Below, one piece after another: positions 1 through 6,268 of a DNA stretch of 7,816 bases. Source of the stretch: Chthoniobacterales bacterium (GTDB taxonomy: Bacteria > Verrucomicrobiota > Verrucomicrobiia > Chthoniobacterales > UBA10450). The translations under genes were made by a program, and so were the position numbers. The stretch spans positions 1 to 7,816 of the forward strand of contig JACCXA010000125.1 of assembly GCA_013697365.1 (NCBI GenBank). Reading direction: 5' to 3'. The notes beneath the pieces are model-generated. The model had not been told where the DNA came from, searched no databases, and saw only the letters and a program-made list of their open reading frames with translations. Numbering within the stretch: position 1 is the stretch's first letter; every line of letters starts with the position of its first letter.

Positions 1-86
1 CGCGCGTGCCGCGACCGGAATTACATCTAGCGAGCGCCCCTCAAAAACGAAGAACTTGGAATAAAATTACCCACGACAAGTATGAA

Positions 87-158
87 AGGCGGGGGCGGGA
101 ATCGAACCCACGAATAGCGGTTTTGCAGACCGCTGCCTTACCACTTGGCTACCCCGCC
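87..158 (-). tRNA. tRNA-Cys (anticodon GCA)
   Basis: Read on the minus strand, the sequence folds as a complete cloverleaf. The acceptor stem GGCGGGG (152-158) pairs with CCCCGCC (88-94). The anticodon stem GCGGT/ACCGC encloses the loop CTGCAAA with anticodon GCA at plus-strand 124-126. The variable loop has 5 nt, and the T arm is GTGGG-TTCGATT-CCCGC. The discriminator base is U (plus-strand 87), as expected for tRNA-Cys. CCA is not encoded, so it must be added after transcription. The gene is 72 nt long and diverges from hemL. The anticodon and discriminator together make the identity secure. Confidence 0.97.
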
Positions 159-171
159 GTTACGCGACCGG

Positions 172-200
172 AGAGTAGGAGCGCGGCGGAGGCCTGTCAA
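172..200 (-). promoter_or_regulatory. Predicted sigma-70-type promoter of the tRNA-Cys gene
   Basis: On the minus strand a perfect -35 box TTGACA (200 to 195) is followed by a 17-nt spacer and TACTCT (177 to 172), which keeps the TA...T of the -10 consensus. Transcription would start near 164-166, a few bases before the mature tRNA 5' end at 158. This geometry is typical of tRNA promoters. The call rests on consensus match and position only. Confidence 0.68.
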
Positions 201-223
201 CGCGACGGGGTCCGCGCTGATCA

Positions 224-265
224 TTCGATGTTGGAAGTTCGATGTTCGATGTTCGATGTTGGCGG
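224..265. repeat. TTCGATG heptad tandem repeat
   Basis: There are six consecutive 7-bp units. Exact TTCGATG occurs at 224-230, 238-244, 245-251 and 252-258. The unit at 231-237 (TTGGAAG) has two mismatches, and the last unit, 259-265 (TTGGCGG), is degenerate. Because 7 is not a multiple of 3, all forward frames read the same cyclic peptide FDVRCSM. The complement gives the SNIEHRT-like series. From general knowledge, such peptides recur as spurious short hypothetical proteins in Verrucomicrobiota genomes, so this looks like one copy of a dispersed intergenic repeat. It lies between tRNA-Cys and hemL and ends four bases before the hemL start codon, so it forms the hemL 5' leader. Confidence 0.85.
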
Positions 266-268
266 TAG

Positions 269-1558
269 ATGTCGCGTTCTTCCGAATTATTTGCCGCCGC
301 GCAGAAACGCATCCCCGGCGGCGTCAACTCGCCAGTGCGCGCCTTTCGCGGTTTGGCACGAACACCTTTCTTTGTCGACCGCGCCGCTGGCGCAAAAGTG
401 TGGGACGTCGATGGCAACGAATACATCGACTACGTCGGCACCTGGGGTCCGGCGATTCTGGGCCACGCGCCGCCGATAGTCGTGCAGGCCGTGCAGGCCG
501 CTGCGAAGCACGGCCTTAGCTTCGGCATCCCGAATCCCCTAGAAGTGGAAATGGCAGAGCTCATCTGCGCCTGGATTCCCTCAATCGAAAAAGTACGAAT
601 GGTGAACAGCGGCACGGAGGCCACCATGTCATGCGTGCGACTGGCCCGGGGCTTTACCGGACGCGACAAGGTGATCAAGTTCGAAGGCTGCTACCATGGC
701 CATGTCGATTCGCTGCTGGTGGCAGCCGGCAGCGGCGCCCTCACGCAGGGCCAGCCCGAGAGCGCGGGCGTTCCCGCGGACTTCGCGCGTCTCACGATCT
801 CCCTTCCCTTCAACGACATCGAGGAGGTGCGCGCGGCCTTTCGTGAAAACAGCGGCCAGATTGCCGCAGTCATCCTGGAGCCAATTCCAGCGAACGCCGG
901 TCTTTACCCACCGCGCGAGGATTTCCTGCAACTGCTGCGCGCCGAATGCACCGCCGCGGGAGCGCTCCTCATTTTCGATGAAGTCATGACCGGATTCCGG
1001 GTTGGGCGCGGCGGGGCACAGGAGATCTACGGAATCAAACCGGATCTCACGGCATTGGGAAAAGTCATTGGTGGTGGATTACCCGTGGGAGCGTTTGGCG
1101 GCCGCGCCGAAATCATGGATCAGCTCTCGCCCGATGGGCCCGTCTATCAGGCGGGAACTTTATCTGGGAACCCGCTCGCGATGGCCGCCGGCCTGGCGCA
1201 ACTACGCGAACTTGAGAGACGGAATGGATGGCAGTTGCTGGAGGCGCTTGGCCAACGACTCGAGGACAGGGTGCGCGCGTCGCTTCAGCGCCTCGGGCGG
1301 CCTCTCACATTCCATCGCATCGGCTCGATGTTCTGTCTCTTCTTTACCGAAAAGCCGGTTTCTAGCTTAGCGACTGCCAAAGAGAGCGACCCCGCCCAGT
1401 TCGCCGAATATTTCCGGCGTTGCCTCGACGCCGGAATCTATTTCGCCCCCTCTCAATTCGAGACCGGCTTCATCTCTACAGCACATTCGGTCGCCGACAT
1501 CGACGCGACGGCAGCGATCGCTGCGGAAGCCCTCAATTTGCTTCCCGAGCCGGCATAA
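269..1558 (+). CDS. hemL: Glutamate-1-semialdehyde 2,1-aminomutase (HemL)
   Basis: This cytosolic PLP enzyme converts glutamate-1-semialdehyde to 5-aminolevulinate, the last step of the tRNA-Glu (C5) route to haem and other tetrapyrroles. The 429-residue length is normal for the family. The N-terminus has the family signature IPGGVNSPVRAF (residues 15-26). PLP-pocket motifs follow: SGTEAT at 114-119, CYHGH at 141-145, and FDEVMTGFR with the pyridine-binding Asp at 237. The Schiff-base lysine is K265 in LGKVIGGG, the number used for the E. coli enzyme. The ATG at 269 gives the expected N-terminus (MSRSSELF), although no Shine-Dalgarno sequence precedes it. Only the weak GGCGG of the last repeat unit lies there. 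No other haem gene is adjacent, and the gene diverges from tRNA-Cys. All key residues are present, so it should be functional. Confidence 0.97.
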   Translation: MSRSSELFAAAQKRIPGGVNSPVRAFRGLARTPFFVDRAAGAKVWDVDGNEYIDYVGTWGPAILGHAPPIVVQAVQAAAKHGLSFGIPNPLEVEMAELICAWIPSIEKVRMVNSGTEATMSCVRLARGFTGRDKVIKFEGCYHGHVDSLLVAAGSGALTQGQPESAGVPADFARLTISLPFNDIEEVRAAFRENSGQIAAVILEPIPANAGLYPPREDFLQLLRAECTAAGALLIFDEVMTGFRVGRGGAQEIYGIKPDLTALGKVIGGGLPVGAFGGRAEIMDQLSPDGPVYQAGTLSGNPLAMAAGLAQLRELERRNGWQLLEALGQRLEDRVRASLQRLGRPLTFHRIGSMFCLFFTEKPVSSLATAKESDPAQFAEYFRRCLDAGIYFAPSQFETGFISTAHSVADIDATAAIAAEALNLLPEPA

Positions 1559-1582
1559 TCGCCCTGAACCAAAAAACTTTTC

Positions 1583-1611
1583 ATGACAGGCATCCGATTT
1601 ATGTCTAGTAT
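1583..1611 (+). promoter_or_regulatory. Candidate promoter of the ECF sigma factor gene
   Basis: ATGACA (1583-1588, one mismatch to the -35 consensus) is followed by a 17-nt spacer and TAGTAT (1606-1611, four of six matches to the -10 consensus). Transcription would start near 1618, leaving a leader of about 24 nt. The -10 box lies inside the first copy of the 10-bp direct repeat. TATATT at 1620-1625 is an alternative -10 that would give a nearly leaderless mRNA. An AT-rich spacer always yields some match, so this is tentative. Confidence 0.35.
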
Positions 1612-1623
1612 ACGTCTAGTATA
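1603..1623. repeat. 10-bp direct repeat with 11-bp spacing, possible operator
   Basis: GTCTAGTATA occurs exactly at 1603-1612 and 1614-1623, with start points 11 bp apart. The first five bases, GTCTA, recur at 1636-1640, another 22 bp on, so all three copies lie on the same face of the helix. The third copy runs into the sigma factor start codon. This phasing suits cooperative binding of a regulator, or repeated core-promoter elements. The repeat itself is plain to see, but a regulatory role is inferred. Confidence 0.6.
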
Positions 1624-1641
1624 TTAACACTATCTGTCTAT

Positions 1642-2217
1642 ATGGAAGCCACTCTAGATTCGACCGTCCAAGACACCGAGCTATTCCGCCTTGCGGCCCT
1701 TGGTGATCACGGCAGCCTCGGTGAACTTCACCGTCGCTACTCCGGAATTCTCCTCGCCACTGCCTTTCGCGTTCTCAACAACGCCAAAGACGCCGAGGAA
1801 GTGGTGCAGGAGGCCTTCGTCCAGATCTGGGAGAAAGCTTCAATTTACGATGTCCGCCGCGGAAAGCCTTTGACGTGGGCGATGACTCTGACCCGAAATA
1901 AAGCGATCGACCGCCTTCGCCGGGTGCAACGCAGGAATCGGCTTCAGGAAGAAATCGAGCAGGAAGCGCAGATTTGGGATCGCGTTGTCGAGCACGATTC
2001 GTCCGATGAAGCGGCCGCGCGTGAGACCAACGCCATCGTGCGCAGCGCCGTAATCCAATTGTCAGACGATCAGAGGCGGGCCATCGAATTGGCGTTTTTC
2101 AGCGGTCTCACTCAACAGGAGATCGCGCAAAAACTCGACGAACCGCTCGGCACCGTAAAAGCGCGCATTCGCCGCGGGATGATGAAGCTGCGCCAGATTA
2201 TCGGGCCCGAGCTTTGA
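1642..2217 (+). CDS. ECF-type RNA polymerase sigma factor (sigma-70 family)
   Basis: This is a 191-residue group 4 sigma factor that would direct RNA polymerase to a dedicated promoter set. Sigma region 2 spans about residues 29-97. It has the core-binding stretch DAEEVVQEAFVQIWE (50-64) and the -10-recognition helix ending in NKAIDRLRR (86-94). A charged linker (98-132) leads to region 4 (about 133-186), whose helix-turn-helix QQEIAQKLDEPLGTVKARIRRG (158-179) would bind the -35 element. Region 3 is absent and the length is normal for ECF factors. The region 2 style (DVRRGKPLTWAMTLTRNKAIDRLRR) recalls SigK-like ECF factors, which usually come with an RskA-type anti-sigma gene. None is present here. 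The next gene starts 62 bp on and encodes a glycosyltransferase. No Shine-Dalgarno precedes the ATG at 1642. The class is certain, the regulon and signal unknown. Confidence 0.93.
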   Translation: MEATLDSTVQDTELFRLAALGDHGSLGELHRRYSGILLATAFRVLNNAKDAEEVVQEAFVQIWEKASIYDVRRGKPLTWAMTLTRNKAIDRLRRVQRRNRLQEEIEQEAQIWDRVVEHDSSDEAAARETNAIVRSAVIQLSDDQRRAIELAFFSGLTQQEIAQKLDEPLGTVKARIRRGMMKLRQIIGPEL

Positions 2218-2266
2218 TTGGCCGGTGCGTTGGGTAAATGCTTTGCTTCGCTTAGACGCTTGGCTT

Positions 2267-2271
2267 AGGGA
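2267..2271 (+). promoter_or_regulatory. Ribosome binding site supporting a GTG start at 2280
   Basis: AGGGA at 2267-2271 lies 8 nt before the GTG at 2280-2282. This is an ideal Shine-Dalgarno spacing and supports initiation at GTG. It is the clearest ribosome binding site in the window. Confidence 0.7.
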
Positions 2272-2279
2272 ACTCCGCT

Positions 2280-4844
2280 GTGAGTTCCCATTCGCCGGGT
2301 CCAATCCGGGCTGTCGCGAAGTTCTTCTTTGAGGGCGACCGCAAGTTCTTCGTAAAAGGGGTCACGTACGGCCCGTTCCGGCCGGATGCTGACGGCGATT
2401 ATTTCGGAACGCCAGAGCAGTTGGATCAGGATCTCGCGCAAATGCGCGAAGTTGGCCTGAACCTGCTCCGCATTTATCATTCGCCGCCCATCTGGTTCTT
2501 GGATAGGTGCGCGGCGGCAGGTTTGCGTGTCCTGATCACGCTTCCGTGGGCAAAGCACATTGAATTTCTGCGTGGCAAACCCGCCCGCGACGCAGTCATC
2601 GATTCGATCCGGGCGGCGGTTCGGAAACACGCAGGCCATCCTGCGATTTTCGGTTACCTCGTCGGGAACGAGATCTCCAGCACGATGGTGCGTTGGCTTG
2701 GAGTCAGGCGCGTCACGGAATTTCTCGAGCACCTCATTCGGATCGCCCGCCACGAGAGCCCAGAGGTCTTATTCTCCTATGCGAGTTTTCCGCCAACCGA
2801 ATTCCTCCTGCCGCAGAACGTCGATTTCCTTTGCTTCAACGTTTACCTGCATAGTCAGCGAGACTTCGAGCGTTACCTTTTTCGACTGCAGAACCTCGCC
2901 GAAGAGCGTCCACTGATCCTGGGTGAATTCGGGACGGATACGATCCGTCACGGTGAAGACGAACAGGCGCAGATGCTCGGCTGGCACCTCGATTCAGTCG
3001 TGAAATGCGGCCTCGCGGGCACCGTCTTCTTTTCTTGGACGGATGAATGGTTCACTGGTGAGCAGGAGATTACCGATTGGGCTTTTGGCATTGTCACACG
3101 GGAGCGTGCGCCCAAGAAAGTTTTTGGCGTCCTACGCGAGAAGCTGGGCCAAAGCGACGCCCCCCTTCCCCGCCCGCCGTTGCCGCGCGAGCCAATGATT
3201 TCGGTCATCGTTTGCTCGTACAACGGCGCACCCACTCTGGCTGCCTGTTTGGACTCGTTAGGCAAAATTGCTTACCCGGCCTACGAAGTCATCCTGGTCG
3301 ACGATGGTTCCACCGATGACACCGCCGAGATCGCCGCGCGTTATCCTCAGATCCGTTATGTCCGGCAGGAAAATCACGGCCTCAGCCACGCGCGCAATAC
3401 CGGCGCGGCTGCCGCGCAGGGTGAAGTCCTGGCCTACACGGACTCCGACTGCATGGCCGATACCGATTGGCTCTACTATCTCGTCGCGACCCTGCTAAGC
3501 GGAAACTACGCTGGGGTCGGCGGTCCGAACGTTTCTCCACCGGCGCAGAACTGGATTCAGGCCTCCATTGCCGCCGCCCCCGGTGGGCCCAGCCATGTCC
3601 TGCTCACCGACACCGTCGCCGAGCATATTCCTGGCTGTAACATGGCCTGGTATCGGTGGGCCTTTGACAACGTAGGTGGATTCGATCCCGAATATCGGAA
3701 AGCCGGCGACGACGTCGATTTCTGCTGGCGCATCCAGCAAGCCGGCCACGAAATCGCCTACAGCCCCACCGCGATCGTCTGGCATCACCGCCGCTTCACG
3801 CTCGAAGCTTTCCAGGAGCAACAGGAAGGCTACGGCGAAGCGGAATCGATGCTCCGGTTCAAGCACCTGATCTTCTTCGGTCCGACCGGAACCGCGAAAT
3901 GGCGCGGTCAGATCTACGGCGCTCCCCGCTTCAGCTGGTTCATCAACCGACCGATCGTTTACCACGGCACCTTCGGCGACGGCCTCTTCCAATCGATCTA
4001 CCCGACCCCGCAATCCGAGATCGCGGGCTACTTGAGCAGCGTCGAATGGTTTGCGCTTACCGTCTTTCTCTTTGGCCTCGGCATCTTTTTGCCGGAGGTG
4101 CGCATCGTGCCCTATCTCATGTTCGGGGGAACCCTTTGCGTGGCGATCTCCTACATGCTGCATGCCCGCATCGAGCCGAAGTTCGACACCATCGCGGCGC
4201 GGATGCTCGTCATGTTCCTAGCCTTCATCCAACCCCTCGTGCGCGGCTGGTCTCGTTATTTCACCTGGTTGCAATTCAAACGCACTCCGCGTGCCGTCAT
4301 CGCCGCCCCGGAATCTTTGCCCGCGAGCTCGAGCTTCACCGGTTCCTACGCGCGGCGCAGCTACTGGAGCGACGAAGGGAAAGATCGCCAGCCGCTGCTC
4401 GCCGCCACCCTTGCCCTCCTCGAAGAGGAAGGCTGGCGTTACTCCACAGATACCGGGTGGAACGACTGGGACATTCACATCTACGGGAACTTCTGGTGGA
4501 GCATGGTCCTGCAAACCGTCACCGAATACCACGGCGGAGGGAAATGCCTGACCCGCGTCGGGCTGCGAAATCGCTTCGTCGCCACGACCGTGATCATCAA
4601 CCTCATTGTCCTGACGCTGCTCATTTATCATCTGCTCAACACCGCGCATGCGCAGCTCTGGGCCTTTGTGCCTTACCTCTGCTTTGTCCTCTTCCTCGTC
4701 CTTCGCGCCCGCAAGTTGCGCCGGCGCGTCGCGGAACTTGTCGATGTCGCGGCGCAACGCTGCGGTCTTCAGCGCATCGCCAGGTCTGGGGCTGTGGCCA
4801 ACCCTGAGGCGGCCAAAGTTCCCGCCCTTACACCGGCTGGCTAG
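2280..4844 (+). CDS. Fused glycosidase-like (clan GH-A) and GT2 glycosyltransferase membrane protein
   Basis: This 854-residue protein has three parts. Residues 22-290 look like a clan GH-A TIM barrel similar to GH2/GH72 catalytic domains: FVKGVTYGPF near the start, GNE (129-131, candidate acid/base E131) and LGEFGTD (214-220, candidate nucleophile E216). A proline-rich linker (292-305) leads to a GT2 domain (306-530) with VDDGS (340-344), the metal-binding DSD (388-390), GGFD (466-469) and DDVD (477-480). The processive QxxRW motif is missing, and RRFTLEAFQEQQEGYGEAE (504-522) replaces it. The C-terminal third has about three membrane helices (587-655), a soluble region (660-765) and two more helices (766-809). 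There is no signal peptide or earlier helix, so both catalytic domains should be cytoplasmic. It likely adds sugars to an envelope or secreted glycan and trims or transfers them. The substrate is unknown. The start is GTG with a good ribosome binding site. The GT-C gene follows after 22 bp. The domain calls are firm for GT2 and good for GH-A. Confidence 0.9.
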   Translation: MSSHSPGPIRAVAKFFFEGDRKFFVKGVTYGPFRPDADGDYFGTPEQLDQDLAQMREVGLNLLRIYHSPPIWFLDRCAAAGLRVLITLPWAKHIEFLRGKPARDAVIDSIRAAVRKHAGHPAIFGYLVGNEISSTMVRWLGVRRVTEFLEHLIRIARHESPEVLFSYASFPPTEFLLPQNVDFLCFNVYLHSQRDFERYLFRLQNLAEERPLILGEFGTDTIRHGEDEQAQMLGWHLDSVVKCGLAGTVFFSWTDEWFTGEQEITDWAFGIVTRERAPKKVFGVLREKLGQSDAPLPRPPLPREPMISVIVCSYNGAPTLAACLDSLGKIAYPAYEVILVDDGSTDDTAEIAARYPQIRYVRQENHGLSHARNTGAAAAQGEVLAYTDSDCMADTDWLYYLVATLLSGNYAGVGGPNVSPPAQNWIQASIAAAPGGPSHVLLTDTVAEHIPGCNMAWYRWAFDNVGGFDPEYRKAGDDVDFCWRIQQAGHEIAYSPTAIVWHHRRFTLEAFQEQQEGYGEAESMLRFKHLIFFGPTGTAKWRGQIYGAPRFSWFINRPIVYHGTFGDGLFQSIYPTPQSEIAGYLSSVEWFALTVFLFGLGIFLPEVRIVPYLMFGGTLCVAISYMLHARIEPKFDTIAARMLVMFLAFIQPLVRGWSRYFTWLQFKRTPRAVIAAPESLPASSSFTGSYARRSYWSDEGKDRQPLLAATLALLEEEGWRYSTDTGWNDWDIHIYGNFWWSMVLQTVTEYHGGGKCLTRVGLRNRFVATTVIINLIVLTLLIYHLLNTAHAQLWAFVPYLCFVLFLVLRARKLRRRVAELVDVAAQRCGLQRIARSGAVANPEAAKVPALTPAG

Positions 4845-4866
4845 CGGCCTGCTTTTCAACGGAGCG

Positions 4867-6201
4867 ATGCGCGGCCTTCAACTCCTGCGATTTTTTTTCG
4901 CCCTTCTTCTGCAGCTCGCCGGCTGCGCTGCGCTCAATCTCTTCGACGATTGGACCCTTCAGGAAATGCCGGTCCGTTTTGTGGCCGCGGGCGTGGCCTG
5001 CGGCATCGCGTTCCTCTTCGCGGTCGCCCAATGGCCCACCTGGCTCACCCCCCGCGGGCAGGCGTTCCTTTTCTGGAGTGTCGCCTTCGTGTTGCGTTTG
5101 GCGGTCCTGCCTTTGGAGCCCGGGGACGACTTTTGGCGCTACCAATGGGAAGGCAAAGTTCAGCAGGCCGGCTTCAATCCGTATCTGCATGCGCCCGATG
5201 ACCCCGCGCTCGACAGTCTGCGACAGGACTTCCCGTTCTGGTACAAAATCAATCATCGCGATTTCCGCGCCATCTACCCGCCAGGCGCTGAGCTTCTTTT
5301 CGCGCAGCTCAGCCGGATCACCGGAGATCCCCTCCTCTACAAGCTGCTCTTCGCCGCGGCTGATCTCGCGACGGCCGGCGTTTTGCTCCTGCTAATCACA
5401 CCAGCTTCGCGCTATGCCGGCGCAGCCTGGTACGCGTGGAACCCGCTCGTTGTTTACTGCTTCGCCGGTGGCGCGCACTTCGACAGCCTCATGATTTTGC
5501 CCATGGTCGCCGCGATCGTCTTCCTCGTGAAATACGAGGGTGCGACAGACTCCGGTGAAAAATGGCGCTTCGCGCTGATCGCCGTGACGCTCTTGGGAAC
5601 GGCGATTTCGATCAAGCTGATCCCGCTCCTGCTTCTGCCGCTTTGCGTCTTTGCCTTGCGCACGCGCGCGCTCACTCTCGTCGTCAGCCTCGCCATCCCC
5701 GCCGCCCTGAGCCTGTTCTACGGCTGGCCGCGATTGCCGATTTGGGACTCGTTAGGCCGCTTCGCGTACGTCACTCGCCTGAACGATCTTTTTTGGTGGG
5801 TCATCGAAGAAACCGTCTGGCCGAATCCCCGCCAGAAAAATTATCACTACAACGTTGTCATCGTGATTGCGGTCATCCTCGTCTCCCTCCTCTTCTTCCG
5901 GAATTGGAAACGGGGGATGCTCTGGGTGCTCGGCAGCGCCCTCATCCTGACGCCTGTTTTCCACCCTTGGTATTGCACCTGGATCCTGCCGCTCGCGGCT
6001 TGGAGGCGGGCCCAGCCCTGGCAGGTCCTCTCCGTCACGCTCTTTGCCTACTTTCTTTTTTGGAATGAGCGCCTCTTCGCTTTGCCCTGGCGCTCCGAGC
6101 TCTGGATGCGGGCGATCATCATTGTGCCTCCTCTTGTCGCTATACTCTTGGTTTTTGGACGCGAGTCACGCGCAGAAGCCCCGGCAGTCGCAACGCGCTG
6201 A
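4867..6201 (+). CDS. Polytopic GT-C glycosyltransferase, polyprenol-phosphate mannosyltransferase-like
   Basis: This 444-residue membrane protein has roughly eleven or twelve hydrophobic helices. After the third helix comes GDDFWRYQWEGKVQQAGFNP (86-105), then HAPDD (108-112) and IYPPGAELLF (136-145). These resemble the loop of bacterial MptA/MptB-type alpha-mannosyltransferases and related GT87-like enzymes, which take sugar from a polyprenyl phosphate on the outer face. D87 or D88 is the likely catalytic acid, as in other GT-C enzymes. WNP (191-193), GGAHFDSLMILPM (201-213) and HPWYCTWILPL (366-376) fit the same group. The ATG at 4867 precedes a normal first membrane helix. Upstream in-frame codons would add a non-membrane tail overlapping the previous gene. 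GGAG at 4861-4864 lies only 2 nt from the ATG, so translation may be coupled to the preceding gene, which ends 22 bp earlier. The class is confident. Sugar and acceptor are not known. Confidence 0.88.
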   Translation: MRGLQLLRFFFALLLQLAGCAALNLFDDWTLQEMPVRFVAAGVACGIAFLFAVAQWPTWLTPRGQAFLFWSVAFVLRLAVLPLEPGDDFWRYQWEGKVQQAGFNPYLHAPDDPALDSLRQDFPFWYKINHRDFRAIYPPGAELLFAQLSRITGDPLLYKLLFAAADLATAGVLLLLITPASRYAGAAWYAWNPLVVYCFAGGAHFDSLMILPMVAAIVFLVKYEGATDSGEKWRFALIAVTLLGTAISIKLIPLLLLPLCVFALRTRALTLVVSLAIPAALSLFYGWPRLPIWDSLGRFAYVTRLNDLFWWVIEETVWPNPRQKNYHYNVVIVIAVILVSLLFFRNWKRGMLWVLGSALILTPVFHPWYCTWILPLAAWRRAQPWQVLSVTLFAYFLFWNERLFALPWRSELWMRAIIIVPPLVAILLVFGRESRAEAPAVATR

Positions 6202-6204
6202 CGC

Positions 6205-6264
6205 TGTAGAGGACCTGTCAGCTTCCCGGGTATCAAACTGGGGAAGCTAACAGCTTCCCCTACA
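6205..6264. repeat. Palindromic element between convergent genes, possible bidirectional terminator
   Basis: The 60-bp element is bounded by TGTAG (6205-6209) and its complement CTACA (6260-6264). Inside, GGGGAAGCT (6240-6248) and AGCTTCCCC (6252-6260) form a perfect 9-bp stem with the loop AAC. A second AGCTTCCC (6220-6227) could instead pair with 6241-6248, so two mutually exclusive hairpins are possible. The words CTGTCAGCTTCCC and CTAACAGCTTCCC form an imperfect direct repeat. The element fills nearly all of the 67 bp between two converging stop codons. It could stop transcription from both sides, but neither flank has a good T-run (TACAATTTCT on the plus strand). Its compact form suggests a REP-like dispersed repeat. 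Confidence 0.75.
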
Positions 6265-6268
6265 ATTT

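Noticed and set aside
1..86. Possible gene end or tRNA terminator left of tRNA-Cys
   Set aside because: A run of five A (43-47) would give a T-run on the minus strand, but no stable stem precedes it and no coding frame with recognisable content is present.
224..265. Possible CRISPR array
   Set aside because: The units are 7 bp and contiguous with no spacers, so this is a simple tandem repeat.
160..426. 88-residue minus-strand frame with a TSNIELPTSN peptide
   Set aside because: The peptide is just the complement translation of the heptad repeat, and the rest is antisense to hemL.
6..479. 157-residue plus-strand frame across the tRNA
   Set aside because: It reads through the antisense of tRNA-Cys and the heptad repeat and into hemL out of frame.
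1559..1602. Possible hemL terminator
   Set aside because: There is an A-run followed by a T-run near 1571-1581, but no GC-rich stem, so no intrinsic terminator can be supported.
3495..4163. 222-residue open frame on the minus strand inside the GH-GT2 gene
   Set aside because: It lies wholly opposite the conserved GT2 domain, its product has no recognisable motif, and such antisense frames are common in GC-rich coding DNA.
3899..4807. 302-residue plus-strand frame overlapping the GH-GT2 gene
   Set aside because: The product is arginine- and histidine-rich with low-complexity composition, typical of an out-of-frame reading. The real frame carries the membrane helices.
4218..4859. 213-residue minus-strand frame
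   Set aside because: It is antisense to the membrane part of the GH-GT2 protein, with no motif and no ribosome site seen.
4648..4866. Longer start for the GT-C gene
   Set aside because: The extra 73 residues overlap the upstream gene, are serine- and arginine-rich, and are unlike any membrane protein start. The ATG at 4867 directly precedes the first hydrophobic helix.
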